From: an uncultured Ruminococcus sp.
GTDB taxonomy: Bacteria; Bacillota; Clostridia; Oscillospirales; Acutalibacteraceae
Reading direction: 5' to 3'
DNA: 7,893 nucleotides
Assembly: GCA_902762335.1 (NCBI GenBank)
Contig: CACWNZ010000050.1
Span: 1-7,893 of the forward strand
Of this stretch, positions 1 through 5,408 are shown in pieces. Under the pieces are notes generated by a model. The model ran no database searches. It saw only the letters and a list, made by a program, of their open reading frames with translations, and had not been told where the DNA came from. A program made the position numbers and the translations under genes. The number at the start of each line of letters is the position of its first letter. The stretch's first letter is position 1.

Positions 1-356
1 TGGGGCTTGTGTATCGCTTTGCTGCTTGCTGAGTTTCACGGATTCAGGGCATATTCACCGATTCCGCCGAGGTCATATCCATAGGCACTACGGTGCTCAG
101 AACGCTCATGTTCATACTGCCCTTCGTGGGCGCGACCTCTATGTGCCGTATGTCATTTCAGGCAATGGTCAAGCCGCAGTATGCCTTCGGAATAACTCTC
201 GTCCGCCAGCTCGTTCTTTACGTACCGCTGCTTCTGCTGTTCAATTCGGTATTCGGCTTCGGCGGTATGCTGTGGGCGCAGCCTGTTACCGAAATAATAA
301 TGATGATCTCGTCCGTCATGCTCCTGTACGGCGTTATCCGCAGAGAGAGCAGATGA
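1..356 (+). CDS. MATE family efflux transporter, C-terminal part (5' end outside window, apparent frameshift)
   Basis: This is the last part of a multidrug and toxin extrusion (MATE/DinF-NorM type) cation-coupled exporter of the inner membrane. From about base 33 the codons starting at multiples of 3 read IFTDSAEVISIGTTVLRTL and continue to a TGA at 354-356. The segment IFTDSxEVI, followed by a helix rich in F, P, G and A and then F-Q-A, is typical of the MATE C-lobe. Two or three hydrophobic helices follow and the protein ends in a basic tail (RRESR). The upstream residues WGLCIALLLA, which fit the preceding transmembrane helix, are read in a different frame (codons starting at base 1). The reading frame therefore breaks at about 31-33, either by a real frameshift or by a one-base error. 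The gene converges on the Nudix gene and shares its terminator. The substrate cannot be deduced. Confidence 0.8.
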
Positions 357-405
357 AAATACGGCGGGAGGCCGCTTGTCCATAGGCTCCCCGCCGTATT
401 TTCAT
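353..405. terminator. Bidirectional intrinsic terminator between convergent genes
   Basis: A perfect 16-bp inverted repeat (353-368 pairs with 390-405) brackets a 21-nt loop. The stem has a GC-rich core (cggcggg) and A/T-rich ends, so each strand finishes in a short T run: gtatttt followed by catatttt on +, and the mirror on -. The TGA of the MATE gene (354-356) and the TGA of the Nudix gene (complement of 402-404) both lie in the stem and pair with each other. Confidence 0.85.
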
Positions 406-878
406 ATTTTCATCGGTCTGCCGTCAAGCGCAGCTTCCTTAAGCCGTTTGTTCTCATACCGCAGCTTCAGCGAGAAGAACGGTCGCTCCTCCTGCATGAG
501 CCGCAGAAAGATCTTATCGCCCTCCCACGACGGCAGCTCGTATGTTGCCCTGTGTTTGTCTATCCACTCAAGCTCGCCCTCATTGCATTCGATAAGCTCT
601 CCCGTAAAGCCGTCTGCGCTGTAAAGGAACATATACTCATACCAATCTCCGTCCGAGAAGGTCACTACCCCTCTCAGCCGGAATTTCGTCAGCGTCAGAC
701 CCGTTTCCTCCCTGACCTCTCTCAAAACGCATTCGTCGGGACTTTCGCCCTGCTCAAAATGTCCGCCCACGCCCATATATAGATCCTTCGAGGGATCGTT
801 CTTTTTCTTGGTGCGGCGCAGCATCAGATATTTTCCGTCTTTTTCTATGTAGCATAGTGTTGTAAGTTCGGTGTCCAT
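402..878 (-). CDS. Nudix hydrolase, MutT/8-oxo-dGTP-diphosphatase-like
   Basis: This is a 158-aa cytoplasmic Nudix-fold pyrophosphohydrolase. A complete Nudix box lies at residues 39-61: G39, E45, then R53-E54-V55-R56-E57-E58 and G60, matching GX5EX7REUXEEXGU with all metal-binding glutamates present. The preceding LYMGVGGH and the strand KYLMLRRTKK resemble MutT/MTH1-type proteins that hydrolyse oxidised purine nucleoside triphosphates. The substrate is inferred and not proven. The start at 878 is chosen because AAAAGGAG lies 8 nt upstream and because the sequence from MDTELTTLCYIE matches where the fold should begin. A longer reading frame reaches 986 but lies inside the upstream gene. The gene starts 23 nt after the exonuclease-UvrD gene stops, so the two are very likely co-transcribed. 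The stop codon sits in the shared terminator. Confidence 0.9.
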   Translation of the reverse strand: MDTELTTLCYIEKDGKYLMLRRTKKKNDPSKDLYMGVGGHFEQGESPDECVLREVREETGLTLTKFRLRGVVTFSDGDWYEYMFLYSADGFTGELIECNEGELEWIDKHRATYELPSWEGDKIFLRLMQEERPFFSLKLRYENKRLKEAALDGRPMKI

Positions 879-886
879 GTCAGCGG

Positions 887-894
887 CTCCTTTT
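887..894 (-). promoter_or_regulatory. Ribosome-binding site that fixes the Nudix start
   Basis: On the minus strand the bases read AAAAGGAG, 8 nt before the ATG at 878. It lies in the 23-nt gap after the upstream stop codon and argues against the 36-residue N-terminal extension that the open frame would allow. Confidence 0.8.
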
Positions 895-901
895 ATTATT
901 T

Positions 902-2422
902 TCACGGCTTGGGTGCAGCGTCTTTTTTCAGAGTAATATCGGACAATATTACGGGGATCTCTTTCTCGTGCTTGTCGTTCTTCCATGCGACGATAAATCT
1001 CACAACGACGGAGCAGGGAAGATAGCCGCGTTTTGCGTGATCTCTGAGTCTATCCGAAAAATCCCTTGAAAACTTAACCACCCTCTGATTTTTGCCGTTG
1101 ATACAGGCGATCAGATAATTATTCTCTATAGTAAGCCTGTCTCCGCTTCGCAAACGGAAAATAAGCTCTCTCTTTTTCTCTGAGTAATCAAGAAAAACGT
1201 CCTTGTGCGTCATTTGAAGCGTTATTTCGGCAGGCTCGGGATAAAGGCTTTCATCATTGAAGAAGTTTGCGCAAAGCTCGGAATACCGCAAAAAAAGATC
1301 GCTGCAGCAATGTATATGCAGTTGCTTTTTTGCCCTTGTCATGCCGACGTACAGCTTTCTTTTATCCTCCTCACTCCATTTGCTTCCGTTTGTGATCAGA
1401 ATATATACCCTGTCAAATTCTCTGCCCTTGGATTTATGAATGGTCGAAACGGTAACGCTGTTTTTGCCGTCGGGATAAAAATCCTCATAAGAGGATTCCT
1501 TTATAAACTCGATAAGATCCGAATAATACTTCTTATTATTTACGATCTCAAATTCGTTCATCATATTAAGCACCGTTTCAAGACAATCGGAGCGCGAATA
1601 CTGTTCGGACAGCTTCCTTTTTGCAAACTCCCAGGCGTTGTCTGAAATAACGGGGGAGTGTCTGTCCTCCTCAAGCTTTTTCAGCAGATAGCGTACCTCG
1701 GCAAGATTGTAAAATCTGTATCTTCCCGTATCCCGGATAAGCTTTGCGGCTATACCGTGTCTTATCAGCAAGCCCTGCATCTGAAGCTCGGCGTTAGAGC
1801 AGATCCTGCCGTCGAATTCGTTAAGTATAGCCGAGCTCAGCTCAACGAAGTCCGTATTATCTCCCGTATATGAAAAAAACGCCCTGAATTCTTTTACCCG
1901 AGAAAGCAGACTGTAATATATTTGCCTTAACAAAGAAGGCAGCTCATTATAGGCGTTAAGCTCATCATAAAAAAGCTCCTTTGCTTTTATGCTGTCGTTT
2001 ACGGGGTTGTTCAGCTCATCGGATTCAAGCTTGTCATCCTTAAGCAGCGAATGATAGGGTCTTTTAGGAAACAAAAGCGGAGAAAGGTAAAGAGTATCAA
2101 TAGCAACGCTCTCAAGCGCCGCTGATATTCCCTTGACCTCTTTATCAAGATATTTCAGATCATGCTCAAATATATTATGACCGCAGATATAATCTCCGTG
2201 TGAAAGAAATTCGAGAAGCCTGCCGACACTCTCTGTGTGAAGCACCGTACCGTCCTCTTTGACAGCTCCGGTATCACTTATCCTTTTATAGCTCGTGCTT
2301 ACCTCCGTATCAAAGAATACGATCTGCTTCGGCGGTTTATAAAATTTTATGGTGTCGTTATCATCGGTTTTATTGTCCGCGCTGCGGAATGCATGGTCAA
2401 ATGAGCTTGGATTATCAGACAT
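902..2422 (-). CDS. DnaQ-like exonuclease fused to a UvrD-type helicase C-terminal domain; apparent internal deletion of an exonuclease-RecQ-UvrD protein
   Basis: This 506-aa protein has a DEDD-type 3'-5' exonuclease region at about residues 33-155. Exo I is D38/E40 in FFDTEVS, Exo II is H82-N83...D88, and the Exo III aspartate is D143 in NNPVND, where N stands at the usual His position. A linker (about 160-213) follows. From about 214 it is the distal half of a UvrD/PcrA helicase: a 2B/2A-like stretch, motif V-like TIHKSKGREFD (327-337), motif VI LYVGMTRAKKQL (357-368), and a C-terminal domain ending in VRFIVAWK. No Walker A, Walker B/DEAD or RecQ motifs are present, so it cannot be a helicase by itself. 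From memory of the family, large (>1,500 aa) RecQ-family proteins of Bacteroidetes and Firmicutes start and end like this, with the RecQ core and the UvrD N-terminal half in between. The ATG at 2422 follows GGGAGG at 6-7 nt. A DNA-repair role is inferred. Confidence 0.8.
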   Translation of the reverse strand: MSDNPSSFDHAFRSADNKTDDNDTIKFYKPPKQIVFFDTEVSTSYKRISDTGAVKEDGTVLHTESVGRLLEFLSHGDYICGHNIFEHDLKYLDKEVKGISAALESVAIDTLYLSPLLFPKRPYHSLLKDDKLESDELNNPVNDSIKAKELFYDELNAYNELPSLLRQIYYSLLSRVKEFRAFFSYTGDNTDFVELSSAILNEFDGRICSNAELQMQGLLIRHGIAAKLIRDTGRYRFYNLAEVRYLLKKLEEDRHSPVISDNAWEFAKRKLSEQYSRSDCLETVLNMMNEFEIVNNKKYYSDLIEFIKESSYEDFYPDGKNSVTVSTIHKSKGREFDRVYILITNGSKWSEEDKRKLYVGMTRAKKQLHIHCCSDLFLRYSELCANFFNDESLYPEPAEITLQMTHKDVFLDYSEKKRELIFRLRSGDRLTIENNYLIACINGKNQRVVKFSRDFSDRLRDHAKRGYLPCSVVVRFIVAWKNDKHEKEIPVILSDITLKKDAAPKP

Positions 2423-2466
2423 GTTATTACCTCCCGAGCCGATCTCAGCGAAGTATCGTTTGTTAT

Positions 2467-2495
2467 ATTATAATATCATAAGATAAAAAATACAA
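2467..2495 (-). promoter_or_regulatory. Sigma-70 type promoter for the exonuclease-UvrD/Nudix unit
   Basis: On the minus strand TTGTAT (2495-2490) and TATAAT (2472-2467) are separated by exactly 17 nt of AT-rich DNA. The -10 box lies about 45 nt upstream of the ATG at 2422. The nearest upstream signal is the terminator hairpin of the ABC operon, so this is the expected place for a new promoter. Confidence 0.75.
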
Positions 2496-2533
2496 CTTAT
2501 TTTCTTCACCTCTGTTCCGAAAAACAGATAATA

Positions 2534-2578
2534 ATACAGGCAGAGGTCAAAACACGGCGATTAGACCTCTGCCTGTAT
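2534..2578 (-). terminator. Rho-independent terminator at the end of the GntR-ABC operon
   Basis: A perfect 15-bp inverted repeat (atacaggcagaggtc, 2534-2548, with 2564-2578) has a 15-nt loop and begins 20 nt after the stop codon of the last permease. In the minus direction it is followed by an interrupted T-rich stretch (tattattatctgttttt). In the plus direction it is followed by tatatttttcc, so it could stop transcription both ways. Confidence 0.75.
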
Positions 2579-2597
2579 ATTTTTCCGTATTATTGTT

Positions 2598-3299
2598 TTA
2601 CTTGATGTCCCTTCTCCTGTAAAGCTTTACGGAGATAAAGGCAATAAGCGCCGAGAGCGCTGCCGAGGCGGCTATAATAGCAGGAACGAGCAGAGCGGCG
2701 TTCGTCTGAGCGAAGAAGTCGCAGATCCCCGATATGATATCGGGGATAGGGTTATTGCCGGGGTCGGAATTTGCAATAATGCTGAACAAGGTAAAGCAGC
2801 CCCAGATACATACGAACATAATAATACTGCCTGCTCTGCTCATACAAAGTATCGAAAGAATAAGAAGGGTCGATAATAAGAACAGCGCGCAGGATATGGT
2901 AAAATAGCCCTTGACGATGCTTTCGGCATCGATGGACCCGCCCTTTGAGTATACCGAGATCATAAACGTACCGACGTAGATGAGCGAGATAAGAAAGCAA
3001 GCGCCGCCGTAGAAAAGATAGGCCGTAAGCAGATATTTCCGCCTTGATACGGGAGCGGAGAGGAAATATCTTTCAATACCGTCCGTTCTGTCGTTGGCGA
3101 GCTGAAGCAGCAGGATAGCCGTTGAACAAATACCAAACAAAAACAGCGGCAAACCCGAGTCGAGATCAAGAAAAACCTGTTCGGATATCTCATCGAACGT
3201 AATATACATAAGACAGACCACGCCGAAGAACATAAGCTCGAGAACTATGGTAAAGGGTCTTCTGAGGGCTGCGAGCCATCTGTATATCAATCCTCTCAT
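2598..3299 (-). CDS. ABC-2 type transporter permease (second permease of the operon)
   Basis: This 233-aa integral membrane protein has six predicted transmembrane helices, at about 16-35, 48-67, 91-115, 130-152, 156-174 and 200-223. Basic ends (MRGLIYRW, KLYRRRDIK) suggest both termini are cytoplasmic. The stretch ANDRTDGIERYFLSAPVSRR, with a conserved acidic loop and S-x-P before the third helix, is typical of ABC-2 membrane subunits, where it contacts the ATPase. The ATG at 3299 lies 15 nt after the stop of the first permease, and the SD GAGGAGG overlaps that stop codon (TGAGGAGG), which suggests translational coupling. It is the last gene of the GntR-ATPase-permease-permease operon and precedes the terminator. 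The likely role is export or cell-envelope defence. The substrate is unknown. Confidence 0.85.
   Translation of the reverse strand: MRGLIYRWLAALRRPFTIVLELMFFGVVCLMYITFDEISEQVFLDLDSGLPLFLFGICSTAILLLQLANDRTDGIERYFLSAPVSRRKYLLTAYLFYGGACFLISLIYVGTFMISVYSKGGSIDAESIVKGYFTISCALFLLSTLLILSILCMSRAGSIIMFVCIWGCFTLFSIIANSDPGNNPIPDIISGICDFFAQTNAALLVPAIIAASAALSALIAFISVKLYRRRDIK
2725..2747. repeat. 23-bp perfect palindrome inside the permease gene
   Basis: The sequence atccccgatat, a central g, then atatcggggat forms a perfect 11-bp inverted repeat around a single base, near the 3' end of the permease coding region (it encodes about PIPDIISG). With no real loop it favours a DNA palindrome or protein-binding site over an RNA hairpin. 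No function can be assigned. Confidence 0.6.
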
Positions 3300-3314
3300 A
3301 ATAAAACCCCCTCC

Positions 3315-3986
3315 TCAGAATTGTTTGTTTTTAAGCAGTCTTACGGAAATAAAATAAGATATTACGGGAAAGACCGCCGCTGCGGCAAGTATTATCAGCG
3401 CGATTACGAGCTTGTCGGAATTGATGAGCTGTACCGCGCCGTTCAGCCCCGCCTCTGAGCTGCTGAGGAAAATACTTGCTATCAGCAATACGGCAAGCAG
3501 AGCCATGATTGTAAAGATATATACGGAAAGACCCGCAACGGAGCTCGTCCTCAGCATAATGGGAACGGTCACGGATAAAGCAAGGCTCACAACGCCGAAA
3601 ACGACAGCTAATATAAGCAGATACTGCTTTATGTCAAAGCCCGTCGTTTTGTTCATAAATATAACGCTGTGTATCGATGCTGACAGCCCGAAAAAGATAA
3701 GAAAGAAATAAGCGACTATATATTTTTCTCTGACGTAGGCGCTCGTTTTCATGGGCGAGGTCATGAGCCATTTCGTCATTCCCGAGCTCGTTTCGGCAAA
3801 GATGACGGCAAGGGGCAGGCATGAGGCTATGACGGTGTTCATGAGAGGGGCGATCATCGCTTCAAAGGGATCCATCCCGGGATCGATACCGAAAAACGAT
3901 CTTATTATCATGACAAAGACCAGAGCGACGAAAAACACGCTTATCTTATTCATATAACAGACTGTTCTCTTGATAATTCCCGTCAT
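3315..3986 (-). CDS. ABC-2 type transporter permease (first permease of the operon)
   Basis: This 223-aa membrane protein has six predicted helices at about 14-33, 48-65, 85-107, 116-140, 147-170 and 192-214. FAETSSGMTKWLMTSPMKTS, between helices 2 and 3, has the acidic-to-SP pattern seen at the same position in the neighbouring permease, so the two are probably paired subunits of a heterodimeric channel. The open frame also allows a GTG at 3995, but the SD (AAAGGAG, 3997-4003) is only 1 nt from that codon and 10 nt from the ATG at 3986, so the ATG is chosen. That ATG begins one base after the stop of the ATPase gene, and the SD lies within the last ATPase codons. Translation of the two is therefore probably coupled. 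The substrate is unknown. Confidence 0.85.
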   Translation of the reverse strand: MTGIIKRTVCYMNKISVFFVALVFVMIIRSFFGIDPGMDPFEAMIAPLMNTVIASCLPLAVIFAETSSGMTKWLMTSPMKTSAYVREKYIVAYFFLIFFGLSASIHSVIFMNKTTGFDIKQYLLILAVVFGVVSLALSVTVPIMLRTSSVAGLSVYIFTIMALLAVLLIASIFLSSSEAGLNGAVQLINSDKLVIALIILAAAAVFPVISYFISVRLLKNKQF

Positions 3987-3987
3987 A

Positions 3988-4830
3988 TCATTCACGCTCC
4001 TTTACCATGAATATGAACAGCTTTTCAATGTCGATAGGGTAGGGCTGTATGCCCGGGGGTACCTCGCTTTTGAGAACTATCGCCTCAGCTCCGAAGGTGC
4101 CGATCTTTTTGCCGATGACGGCGTTCTTTTTTATGCCGTCAAGCTCCTTTCCGGTGCAGTGTATCACGCAGTAATCCTCGTAGAGCCTGTCCTTTTCCTC
4201 CATGAGCATAAGACTGCCCTTGTGTATAAAGGCAACGTAGTCGCACAGCTTTTCGAGGTCGCTTACAATGTGAGAGGATATGAGTATCGAATGCTCGCCG
4301 TCGCTTACGAATTCAAGCAGGATATCCGTTATCTCATCGCGCACTACGGGGTCAAGTCCGCTTGTCGCCTCGTCAAGTATCAGAAGCCTTGCATGGTGGG
4401 AGAGAGCCGCAGCAATGGAGAGCTTCATCTTCATTCCCCTTGAGTATTTTGAGATAGGCTTTTTCGGCGGCAGTCCGAATTTGCTTATATATTCGTCATA
4501 CACCTTCCTGTCCCAGCTCTTGTATATCGTAGAGAGCATTCTGCCGAGCTTTATCGTGTTGAAATCGGCAGGGAAGCAGCACTCGTCGAATACTACCCCT
4601 ATGTCCTCCTTGACAAGCTCAAGCTCCTTGTCGATATCCCTGCCGAGGATCTTTACCGAGCCGCCGTCCTTTTTGAGAAGATCAAGAATAAGCTTTATAG
4701 TGGTGCTTTTGCCCGCGCCGTTTTCTCCTATAAGCCCGAGAACGTATCCTTCGGGCAGGGTAAGGCTGATGTCCTTGATCTTGAAATCCTTAAAGCTTTT
4801 GCAGAGTCCCTTTATTTCCAATGCGTTCAT
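3988..4830 (-). CDS. ABC transporter ATP-binding protein, YtrB/YhcH-like
   Basis: This 280-aa cytoplasmic nucleotide-binding subunit energises the two downstream ABC-2 permeases. Walker A is GENGAGKST (35-43), Walker B is LLILDE (149-154), the D-loop is SGLD (157-160) and the switch histidine is H187. The usual Q-loop is replaced by GVVFDE (78-83) and the signature LSGGQ by YSRGMKMKL (129-137). Both substitutions, plus the W-D in YKSWDRKVYDEY, are typical of the Bacillus YtrB/YhcH subgroup that accompanies GntR regulators. A C-terminal region of about 75 residues follows the ATPase core. The ATG at 4830 overlaps the stop of the GntR gene (ATGA) and has GGAGG 7 nt upstream, so repressor and ATPase are translationally coupled. 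Confidence 0.93.
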   Translation of the reverse strand: MNALEIKGLCKSFKDFKIKDISLTLPEGYVLGLIGENGAGKSTTIKLILDLLKKDGGSVKILGRDIDKELELVKEDIGVVFDECCFPADFNTIKLGRMLSTIYKSWDRKVYDEYISKFGLPPKKPISKYSRGMKMKLSIAAALSHHARLLILDEATSGLDPVVRDEITDILLEFVSDGEHSILISSHIVSDLEKLCDYVAFIHKGSLMLMEEKDRLYEDYCVIHCTGKELDGIKKNAVIGKKIGTFGAEAIVLKSEVPPGIQPYPIDIEKLFIFMVKERE

Positions 4831-5204
4831 ATCATTTCCTCCGTTTCGTTTTTTATTATCTCAAGCAGTTCGTTTTTTGAAATGCCGTTTTCCCGCGCAA
4901 AGCCGACAGCAAGGTTTATCATTTCCTCAAGCCTCATAATGCTCTGTTCCTTTATCAGCTCGGTATTCCGCTTTGCGACAAAGCAGCCCTTTGCAGGCAC
5001 GGTGTAGACGAAGCCCTCCTTGTCAAGTTCCTCGTAGGCGCGCTTTGTCGTTATAACGCTTATCCTCAGCTCCTTTGCAAGACTTCTTATCGAGGGCAGC
5101 ATTTCGTTCTCCTTCAGCTCGCCCTTTATTATATGTGTCTTTATCTGTGTGTAGATCTGATCGTATATAGGAACACCGCTGTGGTTGTCTATATATATCA
5201 GCAA
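4827..5204 (-). CDS. GntR family transcriptional regulator, YtrA subfamily
   Basis: This is a 125-aa repressor-type DNA-binding protein. Residues about 8-76 are a GntR winged helix: IDNHSGVPIYDQIYTQIK, then LPSIRSLAKELRIS with the recognition helix around VITTKRAYEELDKEG, and the wing FVYTVPAKGCFVA. Only about 45 residues of helical tail follow, the hallmark of the short YtrA subfamily that lacks a large ligand-binding domain. The start is a TTG at 5204, supported by AGGGGGT 7 nt upstream and by the family-typical opening MLIYIDNHSG; no ATG lies nearby. It is the first gene of the operon and overlaps the ATPase gene by 4 bp. Three GntR-consensus sites lie over its promoter, so negative autoregulation is likely. 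In characterised relatives the inducers are cell-envelope stresses; the inducer here is unknown. Confidence 0.92.
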   Translation of the reverse strand: MLIYIDNHSGVPIYDQIYTQIKTHIIKGELKENEMLPSIRSLAKELRISVITTKRAYEELDKEGFVYTVPAKGCFVAKRNTELIKEQSIMRLEEMINLAVGFARENGISKNELLEIIKNETEEMI

Positions 5205-5211
5205 TGCCGCG

Positions 5212-5218
5212 ACCCCCT
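5212..5218 (-). promoter_or_regulatory. Ribosome-binding site for the TTG-initiated GntR gene
   Basis: The minus strand reads AGGGGGT, one mismatch from the AGGAGGT consensus, 7 nt upstream of the TTG codon. It supports the unusual start codon, which may keep repressor levels low. Confidence 0.65.
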
Positions 5219-5237
5219 TCTTTTTTATTTAGTGTTC

Positions 5238-5268
5238 ACTGTATATATACAGTATATACAGTATATAC
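5238..5268. promoter_or_regulatory. Triple GntR-type operator array over the ABC-operon promoter
   Basis: Three palindromic units follow each other: GTATATATAC at 5241-5250 (inside a 16-bp perfect palindrome, 5238-5253), then GTATATAC at 5252-5259 and GTATATAC at 5261-5268. The latter two match the general GntR operator core GTnTAnAC exactly and form a 9-bp tandem repeat (cagtatata). Centres are 9-10 bp apart, about one helical turn, so dimers could bind on one face. The units cover the expected transcription start, the -10 box and the spacer, which fits repression by blocking polymerase. Confidence 0.8.
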
Positions 5269-5279
5269 GGAGATGTCAA
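5251..5279 (-). promoter_or_regulatory. Sigma-70 type promoter of the GntR-ABC operon
   Basis: On the minus strand a perfect -35 TTGACA (5279-5274) and a -10 TATACT (5256-5251) are separated by 17 nt. The spacer and -10 box are formed by the GTATATAC operator units, so a strong promoter is placed fully under repressor control. The predicted leader to the TTG start is about 40 nt. Confidence 0.85.
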
Positions 5280-5324
5280 CAGGTTTTCCGGGATTTATAT
5301 TTTTATTTTCATTTTCGGCAATTC

Positions 5325-5340
5325 GCACCAATATTGATGC
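5325..5340. promoter_or_regulatory. 16-bp imperfect palindrome upstream of the secreted-protein promoter
   Basis: GCAcCAATATTGaTGC is a palindrome with one mismatched pair and ends 6 bp before the -35 box of the 5409 gene. The position suits an activator or repressor site, but no family consensus was recognised. Confidence 0.35.
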
Positions 5341-5346
5341 AAAAAC

Positions 5347-5375
5347 TTGACATCTATATGCAAAAATGATATACT
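5347..5375 (+). promoter_or_regulatory. Sigma-70 type promoter of the secreted repeat protein
   Basis: TTGACA (5347-5352) and TATACT (5370-5375) are separated by exactly 17 nt. The start codon at 5409 follows AAGGAG (5395-5400) at 8 nt. The hexamers are identical to those of the divergent GntR promoter, but no GTATATAC unit is present here. Confidence 0.85.
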
Positions 5376-5408
5376 TGTTGGGAATATTATTATGAAGGAG
5401 TAGGTTTT

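Noticed and set aside
879..986. N-terminal extension of the Nudix protein (start at 986)
   Set aside because: It overlaps the upstream gene by 85 bp and adds residues unlike the Nudix fold, while a strong SD sits before the ATG at 878.
1205..1645. A 146-codon plus-strand open frame inside the exonuclease-UvrD gene
   Set aside because: It is antisense to UvrD motifs V and VI, which are unmistakable on the minus strand. No SD or family features are seen.
3987..3995. GTG start for the first permease
   Set aside because: The SD is only 1 nt from the GTG, whereas the ATG at 3986 has proper 10-nt spacing.
5250..5268. Tandem 9-bp repeats as a possible CRISPR or microsatellite
   Set aside because: There are only two copies with no spacers. 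They match the GntR operator core exactly and sit on a promoter.
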